From: Gulosibacter sediminis
GTDB taxonomy: Bacteria > Actinomycetota > Actinomycetes > Actinomycetales > Microbacteriaceae
Assembly (NCBI RefSeq): GCF_014904065.1
Contig: NZ_JACXJG010000024.1
Coordinates: 53,806-59,626 of the forward strand
Direction: 5' to 3'
DNA: 5,821 nucleotides
A model generated the notes under the pieces. It did no database searches. It was not told the origin of the DNA and saw nothing but the letters and a program-made list of their open reading frames with translations. The translations under genes were made by a program, and so were the position numbers. Each line of letters starts with the position of its first letter. Position 1 is the stretch's first letter. This document shows positions 1 through 4,650 of the stretch, piece by piece.

Positions 1-894
1 GGCAATGAGCACGTCCTTCTTGTCACCCTTGAACGACGCCATCGAGCGCTCACGCTGCTCCTGGTTCATGTCGCCGTGCACCGCGGCGGCCGAGAACCCG
101 CGGTCGCGGAGCTCTTCGAGGAGCTTGGCGGCAGCGCGCTTCGTGCGCATGAAGATGACAGTCTTGCCGCGGCCGGTGGCCTGCAGGATGCGCGCGATCA
201 GCTCATCCTTGTCGAGCGGGTGGGCGCGGTAGACGATGTGGCGGATGTTCTTCTGCAGCACGCCCTCGTCGGGGTCGGTGACGCGAATGTGCACCGGCTG
301 CGTCATAAAGCGGCGCGCGAGGTTGAGGATCGGGCCGGGCATCGTTGCCGAGAAGAGCATGGTGTGGCGCACCTGCGGCACGGCCGCGAAGATCTTTTCG
401 ATGTCGGGCAGGAAGCCGAGGTCGAGCATCTTGTCGGCCTCGTCAAGGACGATCTCGCGCACATTCTTCAGCGAGATGATGCGCTGGTTCATGAGGTCGA
501 TGAGGCGACCGGGCGTGGCGACGATGACCTGCGCGCCGTCCTTAATCTGGTCGATCTGCCCCTCGTAGGCCTTACCGCCATAGATCGGCACGACGACGGT
601 GCCGCGCTTCGCGGCCGCGCGGTCGAGGTCTTCAAAGACCTGCATCGCGAGCTCACGCGTCGGCGCGACGACGAGCGCCTGCACGCCGGGCTCGGGGTTC
701 TCGCCCAGTCGCTGGAGCAGGGGCAGACCGAAGCCGAGGGTCTTGCCCGTACCGGTCTTTGCCTGACCGATGATGTCCTGGCCCTTGAGCGCCAGGGGAA
801 TGGTCTGTTCCTGGATGGGGAACGCTTCTTCAATGCCGTGTTCGGCGAGTGTCGCGGCGAGATCGGGCGCGACTCCGAGTTCAGAAAACTTCAC
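1..894 (-). CDS. DEAD-box ATP-dependent RNA helicase (N-terminal 298 residues; 3' end outside window)
   Basis: Cytoplasmic ATP-dependent RNA helicase of superfamily 2, expected to remodel RNA duplexes or RNA-protein complexes. Translating the minus strand shows the motifs in order: Q motif FPIQEQ (25-30), motif I AKTGTGKT (45-52), motif Ia PTRELA (78-83), GG near 106-107, TPGR (127-130), DEAD (151-154), SAT (182-184), and in the second RecA-like domain VIFMRTKRAA (246-255) and HGDMNQEQR (273-281). The frame stays open to base 1, ending at LIA just before the expected motif V, so roughly the last third or more is missing. Start: GTG at 894-892, preceded by an AAGGG Shine-Dalgarno six bases upstream and by an in-frame TAA. 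It is divergent from the gene at 1023. The exact subfamily (RhlE-, DeaD- or CshA-like) depends on the missing C-terminus, so I give no symbol. Family assignment is firm. Confidence 0.97.
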   Translation of the reverse strand, partial: MKFSELGVAPDLAATLAEHGIEEAFPIQEQTIPLALKGQDIIGQAKTGTGKTLGFGLPLLQRLGENPEPGVQALVVAPTRELAMQVFEDLDRAAAKRGTVVVPIYGGKAYEGQIDQIKDGAQVIVATPGRLIDLMNQRIISLKNVREIVLDEADKMLDLGFLPDIEKIFAAVPQVRHTMLFSATMPGPILNLARRFMTQPVHIRVTDPDEGVLQKNIRHIVYRAHPLDKDELIARILQATGRGKTVIFMRTKRAAAKLLEELRDRGFSAAAVHGDMNQEQRERSMASFKGDKKDVLIA

Positions 895-900
895 AAATAG

Positions 901-905
901 CCCTT
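901..905 (-). promoter_or_regulatory. Shine-Dalgarno site of the helicase gene
   Basis: On the minus strand AAGGG lies six bases upstream of the GTG at 894-892. An in-frame TAA follows a few codons further upstream with no other start between. This supports the GTG as the translation start, giving an N-terminus (MKFSEL) typical of DEAD-box helicases. Confidence 0.6.
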
Positions 906-952
906 ATTCAGGTGGATCATGGGCGCCCGAATTCTCCAGGGCGCACGGGTGC

Positions 953-975
953 GGTCGACAGCACCGCTGTCCACC
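953..975. promoter_or_regulatory. Near-perfect 23-bp palindrome in the divergent intergenic region, candidate operator
   Basis: The arms GGTCGACAGC (953-962) and GCTGTCCACC (966-975) are complementary at 9 of 10 positions around a 3-base centre. The only mismatch is the pair 956/972. The site lies in the 128-bp gap between the divergent helicase gene and the gene at 1023. It covers the -35-like hexamer of the rightward promoter candidate, and its other arm gives a -35-like TGGACA on the minus strand. No T run follows either arm, which argues against a Rho-independent terminator. The binding protein is unknown; the operator role is inferred from symmetry and position. Confidence 0.45.
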
Positions 976-982
976 CTACTCT
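955..982 (+). promoter_or_regulatory. Candidate promoter for the 1023-2875 gene pair
   Basis: TCGACA (955-960, five of six matches to TTGACA) is separated by 16 bases from TACTCT (977-982), which fits the TAnnnT form of actinobacterial -10 elements. The expected transcription start would fall near 988-990, leaving a leader of about 33 bases with GAGAAG (1009-1014) as a plausible Shine-Dalgarno for the GTG at 1023. This is a pattern match only, in GC-rich DNA. Confidence 0.35.
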
Positions 983-1022
983 GGGCAGCCATTTCGCATC
1001 CGGCTCGTGAGAAGATGACGCG

Positions 1023-1667
1023 GTGAGTAGTGAAGACGCAGAGAAGTCCTCGGCTACCGAGGCGAACCCGTTTGCCGAGCTCGCACCGGAGCCCCAGCTG
1101 CTGCGCGACGTCGCTGCCAGCACCCTGCGCCGCACCCGGCTTTCGCTCGACGACCTTGAGCGCGAGCTGGCCCGCACGCCGGAGGCCGACGCGATCCCGC
1201 GCATCCGCGACCTCGTGCGCGCCGACGAGGGCACCGAGCCCGACGCGGTCACCAAGCTCCTCGACGACCTCTGGGCGCGGGTGAGCGGTCGCACCGCATA
1301 CGAGCAGCTGCTCTCGCTCTTTCTCGTGAACGGCATCGTGCAGGATGCGGTGCTCGGCTTCGGCGCGCTCCACACGCCCGTCGTGGAGTTCGGCGACGAG
1401 CTCGACTGGTCGGCCTGGCAGGACGAGATCGTGGCGACGCTGCAGGCCCTGTTTGAGCGCGATATTCACATCGACGATCGGCTCGCGATGTGGGGCCGCC
1501 GCACCGCCGGCGACGGGGTCGTGTGGACCCGCCAGTTCGCGGGCATTGCGCCCGGCAAGAGCGCCGACACGGTCGTGGAGGGCGCCGAAGCGGGGGCCGA
1601 GGCCTTCGCCGGCGAGCTGCTCGCGAACCACTCGCGCCGCATGAATCGGCTGAAGCTCGCGGCATGA
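1023..1667 (+). CDS. Helical protein, possible ferritin-like (MiaE-like) fold protein
   Basis: A 214-aa soluble protein with no signal peptide or membrane segment. It is rich in predicted amphipathic helices (about 24-51, 73-88, 91-117, 129-147, 149-173 and 182-211) after an acidic, probably disordered first 15 residues. From memory, the tail with RLAMWGRR (153-160) and the closing ANHSRRMNRLKLAA resembles actinobacterial ferritin-like fold proteins related to tRNA-hydroxylase MiaE, which often sit beside a DEAD-box helicase gene. I see no clear E-x-x-H metal site, so enzymatic activity is doubtful. The coding frame is supported by strong third-position G/C. The GTG start at 1023 has GAGAAG eight bases upstream. 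The stop overlaps the next gene by ATGA, so the two are probably co-transcribed and translationally coupled. Existence of the gene is well supported; the family is tentative. Confidence 0.72.
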   Translation: MSSEDAEKSSATEANPFAELAPEPQLLRDVAASTLRRTRLSLDDLERELARTPEADAIPRIRDLVRADEGTEPDAVTKLLDDLWARVSGRTAYEQLLSLFLVNGIVQDAVLGFGALHTPVVEFGDELDWSAWQDEIVATLQALFERDIHIDDRLAMWGRRTAGDGVVWTRQFAGIAPGKSADTVVEGAEAGAEAFAGELLANHSRRMNRLKLAA

Positions 1668-2875
1668 AATCCCCGCTGCTCGACTACCTGAAAGAGGCCA
1701 TGCTCGAATGCCACGACGGTGGCGAGGTGGCCAACTACATCCCCGAGCTCGCGAACGTCGACCCCGACCAGTTCGGTGTCGCGCTCTGCACGCCCGAGGG
1801 CATGCAGTACGACGCGGGGGATGCTGCGGTCGAGTTCTCGATTCAGTCCGCCTCGAAGCCGTTCGCGTACGCCCTCGCGCTCGAGACGCGCGGCGCGGCG
1901 GGCGTCGAGGAGCACGTGAACGTCGAGCCGAGCGGTGACCCCTTCTACTCGGCGAGCGTCGACGAAACGACCGGGCGGCCCGACAACCCGATGATCAACA
2001 TCGGCGCGATCACGACCTACGCGCTCACGGCGCCGGACGACTGGACGCCAGCGGAGCGCTTCGAGCACGTGCGCGCGGGCCTGTCGGCCTTCGCCGGGCG
2101 CGACCTCGAGGTCGACGGCGACGTCTATCACTCCGAGATCGCGACGGCGTACCGAAACACGTCGCTCGCGTACCTCGTGCGCTCGACCGGGCACTTCGAG
2201 CTCGAGTCGAGCGAGGTCGTCGCCGGGTACACGCGCCAGTGCGCGATCCGCGTCACGGCGCGCGACCTCGCCGTCATGGGCATGACCCTCGGCCTGGGCG
2301 GGGTGAACCCGATCACCGGGCACCGCGTCGTCAGCGAGGGCACCGCGCAGCGCGTGCTCTCGGTCATGAGTACCTGTGGCATGTACAACGCCTCGGGCGA
2401 CTGGATGACCGACGTCGGGATCCCCGCGAAGTCGGGCGTCGGTGGAGGGATCTTCGGCGTCCTGCCCGGCCAGGTCGCCGTGGCGACGTTCTCGCCGCGC
2501 CTCGACACGTTCGGTAACTCGGTGCGCGGCGTCGCGCTGTTCGAGCGGCTGAGCCAGGAGATGGGCATGCACCTCATGGGTGTGCCACCGGCGAGCGATG
2601 CCGCGGTGCACACCTTCACGCGTGACGACGAGGGGACCGAACCGCGGTTCCTGCTCGTCCTGCAGGGCCCGCTGCGGTTCTCGCAGTCCGAGCGCGTGCT
2701 GCGCGCGTTCGAGGAGATCCCGGATGGCCGCGTGCCCGTGCACCTCGACCTCGCCCGGGTCACCTCGGGCGACCGCGTCGCCCTCCGGATGATCAACGAG
2801 GGCATCCGCCGACTCTCACTCGACGGACACCCCGTGCAGGTCGACGACCCGAAGGACGTCCTCCGCCGCGCCTAA
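1664..2875 (+). CDS. glsA: Glutaminase A with C-terminal STAS-like domain
   Basis: Hydrolyses L-glutamine to L-glutamate and ammonia in the cytosol; serine-dependent beta-lactamase-like glutaminase family. The protein has 403 residues. The catalytic S-x-x-K is S62-A-S-K65 in FSIQSASKPF. The other active-site positions known from E. coli YbaS are present with matching spacing: N112 (NIGAI), E158, N165, Y189, Y241 and V259. The glutaminase core ends near 310, the usual family length. Residues about 327-397 (FLLVLQG, LDLARVTSGD, GHPVQVDDP) read as a STAS-like domain. Its usual phosphorylatable serine position appears to be R371, so regulation by phosphorylation there is unlikely. I chose the ATG at 1664 because it overlaps the upstream stop as ATGA and gives the normal family N-terminus; starts further upstream would only add translation of the neighbouring gene. 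The Shine-Dalgarno is weak, which fits translational coupling. Composition is very GC-rich, like the genes to its left and unlike those to its right. Confidence 0.95.
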   Translation: MKSPLLDYLKEAMLECHDGGEVANYIPELANVDPDQFGVALCTPEGMQYDAGDAAVEFSIQSASKPFAYALALETRGAAGVEEHVNVEPSGDPFYSASVDETTGRPDNPMINIGAITTYALTAPDDWTPAERFEHVRAGLSAFAGRDLEVDGDVYHSEIATAYRNTSLAYLVRSTGHFELESSEVVAGYTRQCAIRVTARDLAVMGMTLGLGGVNPITGHRVVSEGTAQRVLSVMSTCGMYNASGDWMTDVGIPAKSGVGGGIFGVLPGQVAVATFSPRLDTFGNSVRGVALFERLSQEMGMHLMGVPPASDAAVHTFTRDDEGTEPRFLLVLQGPLRFSQSERVLRAFEEIPDGRVPVHLDLARVTSGDRVALRMINEGIRRLSLDGHPVQVDDPKDVLRRA

Positions 2876-2877
2876 AA

Positions 2878-2894
2878 TTCTCATTTAGTGAGAA
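2878..2894. promoter_or_regulatory. 6-bp inverted repeat upstream of the IclR-family gene, candidate operator
   Basis: TTCTCA (2878-2883) and TGAGAA (2889-2894) are perfect complements around a 5-base AT-rich centre. The repeat lies three bases after the glsA stop and about eight bases upstream of a -35-like hexamer. IclR-family proteins bind short AT-rich palindromes and are commonly encoded next to their own operator, so autoregulation is plausible. It could also be a weak glsA 3' hairpin, but the stem is short, AT-rich and lacks a T tract. Confidence 0.3.
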
Positions 2895-2901
2895 ATTCGT
2901 G

Positions 2902-2930
2902 TTGTCGAGACTCGCGGGATGCAGTTCTAT
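2902..2930 (+). promoter_or_regulatory. Candidate promoter for the iclR-hutG-gltS cluster
   Basis: TTGTCG (2902-2907, four of six to TTGACA) and TTCTAT (2925-2930, weak -10) are separated by 17 bases. They lie in the 99-base gap between glsA and the regulator gene, the only intergenic space ahead of the three overlapping genes. The short symmetric element CGAG-A-CTCG (2906-2914) falls between the two hexamers. Evidence is only pattern and position. Confidence 0.25.
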
Positions 2931-2974
2931 AGCGTGACAGCGCTGGAAATTGGATTGCAAAGGGGCGGCTAGGC

Positions 2975-3706
2975 GTGGTTGATGGCGACGAACGACTTAT
3001 CGCTCGACTGATGCGGTTTTTGCAATGTCTGGCAGATCGTCCAACGGTGACAGTTGAAGAAATTAGCCAACAATGCGGAGTCCCGGTAAGTACGGGATAC
3101 CGCCTCATTCGAATGCTTGTCGACTCGGGTTTTGCGCAGCGCGTTTCGCCAGGGCGATACAGCGCGGGCGCCGTATCGGTCAAACTTGCGCAGCGATATC
3201 GGGACCAGGCACTCACTACGGGCGCAATAACTGGGTCGCTTCGGCGCCTCTCGGAGCAGTCGGGAGAATTTGCCGCTTACATGGTTCCTCACGACGACGA
3301 AATCCTCTGCGTGGATGCTGCTGAGTCACCTCGCTACGCCCTTCGGTGTTGCTACACTCTCGGGGCATCTCAGCCATTGCTTCGAGGCGCGACTGCAACT
3401 GCAATTCTCTCGCATATGTCTAGCACTCGCCGAACTCAGATCTTTTCGCGCCATGGCCTAGACCGAAAGCAATCGCAAGAAATTGAGGACTCCTGCCGGA
3501 CCGCGGAACGCGTCGGATATGCAATCAGTGCGGGAGTGCTAGATGAAGGCGTGTGGGGTGTGAGCGCGCCAGTGGTTGACGGCAGAGAAGTACTCCAAGG
3601 CGTCGTGACGCTAATGGCCCCAGTGCCGCGAGTTACAGACCGGAAGCAGCACTACATCAGGCTCGTCCTCGAGACGAGCCAGGCATTGAGCGGAGGGAAT
3701 AAGTAA
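2975..3706 (+). CDS. IclR-family transcriptional regulator
   Basis: A 243-aa DNA-binding regulator of usual IclR length (about 240-280). The N-terminal winged helix-turn-helix spans about 6-66: TVEEISQQCGV (25-35) is the first part of the HTH, STGYRLIRMLVDSGF (39-53) contains the recognition helix, and the wing ends at GRYSAG (60-65). The C-terminal effector-binding domain shows the family landmarks PLLRGATATAILSHM (134-148) and GYAISAGVLDEGVWGVSAPV (181-200). Start: GTG at 2975 with AAAGGGG (2959-2965) nine bases upstream; no better in-frame start is visible. The stop overlaps the hutG ATG by one base (TAATG), so it probably controls the hutG-gltS unit, plausibly with a histidine-pathway intermediate or formimidoylglutamate as ligand. 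The ligand is inference from context. G+C is well below that of glsA next door. Confidence 0.93.
   Translation: MVDGDERLIARLMRFLQCLADRPTVTVEEISQQCGVPVSTGYRLIRMLVDSGFAQRVSPGRYSAGAVSVKLAQRYRDQALTTGAITGSLRRLSEQSGEFAAYMVPHDDEILCVDAAESPRYALRCCYTLGASQPLLRGATATAILSHMSSTRRTQIFSRHGLDRKQSQEIEDSCRTAERVGYAISAGVLDEGVWGVSAPVVDGREVLQGVVTLMAPVPRVTDRKQHYIRLVLETSQALSGGNK
3660..3680 (+). repeat. Perfect 8-bp inverted repeat (hairpin) near the 3' end of the regulator gene
   Basis: GGCTCGTC (3660-3667) and GACGAGCC (3673-3680) pair perfectly around a 5-base loop, a strong GC-rich stem in otherwise moderate-GC DNA. It ends 11 bases before the GGAGGG Shine-Dalgarno (3692-3697) of hutG. No T run follows, so an intrinsic terminator is unlikely. 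It could tune hutG translation or mRNA stability, or be incidental to coding. Confidence 0.4.
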
Positions 3707-4650
3707 TGAAGAGAGCACCCAGCGGGTGGAGTGGCCGAAACGACGGGGAAGGTGCCGAACACCTGCGTTGGCACAACGCAATTCGACCGTGGCCTGACAT
3801 TCCTGGCGAGAGTGGCACAGTGCTTTTGGGATTTAGCAGCGATGAAGGTGTGCGAAGGAACCTCGGTCGGCCAGGTGCTCGAAAGGCTCCCGACGCACTT
3901 CGATGGGCATTGTCTTCAATGGCGATCCATAACTCCGGTCCGCTGTACGACGCCGGAGATATCTGTGTGGAGGGAGAAGAACTCGAGAATGGACAATTGG
4001 AGTTTGGTGATATGTTGGCGCAAATACTCGCCGCTGGCAACTTCACAGTCGGTCTCGGCGGTGGGCACGAGATCACCTACGCTAGCTACCTCGGATTCAA
4101 GAAGGCATCACTAAACACTCAATCTGAACGGTGGGGAATCATCAACTTGGATGCCCATTTCGACAATCGGCAAGCAGATCGTGCCAGTTCTGGAACTGGA
4201 TTCTTTCAGATCCACGAGGATGCATTGCGGGATGCCATCGACATCAAATACCTAACGCTAGGGATTTCTTCGCCGTCAAACACACAGATTCTCTTCGAGC
4301 GTGCGAATGAGATAGGTATCGACTACGTGACCGACGAGCAACTAAATCGGCACGGTGCGAGCTTGGGGGAGCGGGTAGTTGGTGACTTCCTTGAACAGAT
4401 TGACCATCTCTATCTGACCGTTGACATCGACGTACTCCCGGCATCGGTTGCTCCCGGAGTAAGTGCTCCGGCAGCGTATGGAGTGCCACTCGAAGTTGTG
4501 CGTGCATGCATTTTGAATATCGCCGAATCGTCCAAGTTGCGACATGCAGATTTTGCCGAACTCAACCCTGAGTTCGATATCGACCAGCGAACTGCGCGCA
4601 CCGCAGCGCGCCTCATTCATGATCTAGTTACCACTCGGAGTGAAATTTGA
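3706..4650 (+). CDS. hutG: Formimidoylglutamase (formiminoglutamase), ureohydrolase family
   Basis: Cytosolic manganese enzyme that hydrolyses N-formimidoyl-L-glutamate to L-glutamate and formamide, the last step of one histidine-degradation route. The 314-aa length is usual for HutG. The ureohydrolase metal ligands are all present: H121 in GGGHE (118-122), D149, H151 and D153 in DAHFD (149-153), and D240 and D242 in VDIDVLPASVAPG (239-251). The SSGTGF block (161-166) after DAHFD and the N-terminal WSGRNDGEGAEHLRWH (8-23) favour formimidoylglutamase over arginase or agmatinase. The start ATG at 3706 overlaps the regulator stop by one base and has a strong GGAGGG eight bases upstream. The end overlaps the gltS start (TTGA). 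Tight packing with an IclR regulator and a glutamate-type carrier fits a catabolic operon. The gene appears intact, with lower G+C than the left half of the window. No other hut enzyme is visible here. Confidence 0.95.
   Translation: MKRAPSGWSGRNDGEGAEHLRWHNAIRPWPDIPGESGTVLLGFSSDEGVRRNLGRPGARKAPDALRWALSSMAIHNSGPLYDAGDICVEGEELENGQLEFGDMLAQILAAGNFTVGLGGGHEITYASYLGFKKASLNTQSERWGIINLDAHFDNRQADRASSGTGFFQIHEDALRDAIDIKYLTLGISSPSNTQILFERANEIGIDYVTDEQLNRHGASLGERVVGDFLEQIDHLYLTVDIDVLPASVAPGVSAPAAYGVPLEVVRACILNIAESSKLRHADFAELNPEFDIDQRTARTAARLIHDLVTTRSEI
4637..4640 (+). promoter_or_regulatory. Shine-Dalgarno that selects the TTG start of gltS
   Basis: GGAG at 4637-4640, inside the end of hutG, lies six bases before the TTG at 4647. 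The next in-frame ATG (4665) would be 24 bases away. The TTG also gives an N-terminus that lines up with E. coli GltS as I remember it, so TTG is the preferred start. Confidence 0.55.

Noticed and set aside
76..900. Long open frame on the plus strand (274 codons) opposite the helicase
   Set aside because: It is antisense to a gene with all DEAD-box motifs on the minus strand. Its translation is low complexity and charged with no domain, as expected for a shadow frame in GC-rich DNA.
921..944. GGGCGCCC palindrome (921-928) followed by GGGCGC (939-944)
   Set aside because: Short G/C-only repeats are common in DNA of this composition and show no further structure.
1015..1026. Tiny ORF (ATG ACG CGG TGA) overlapping the GTG start at 1023
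   Set aside because: Only three sense codons, with no conservation evidence; it probably arises by chance around the true start.
891..1631. 246-codon minus-strand frame running into the helicase start
   Set aside because: It overlaps the better-supported plus-strand gene at 1023 and has Arg/Ala/Glu-rich composition with no motif.
1466..2743. 425-codon open frame on the minus strand across glsA
   Set aside because: The plus strand encodes a complete glutaminase with all catalytic residues. The antisense product is Arg/Ala/Glu-rich with no recognisable motif, so it is a codon-bias artefact.
2876..2900. Rho-independent terminator after glsA
   Set aside because: The only inverted repeat has a 6-bp AT-rich stem and no following T run.
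3764..3780. Perfect 7-bp inverted repeat with 3-base loop inside hutG
   Set aside because: It coincides with codons for the conserved HLRWHNA stretch, and inverted repeats of this size are expected by chance somewhere in a window of this length.
3706..4650. Agmatinase, arginase or guanidinobutyrase instead of HutG
   Set aside because: The metal ligands are shared by the whole superfamily, but the SSGTGF block after DAHFD and the N-terminal GRNDGEGAEHLRWH pattern fit formimidoylglutamase.
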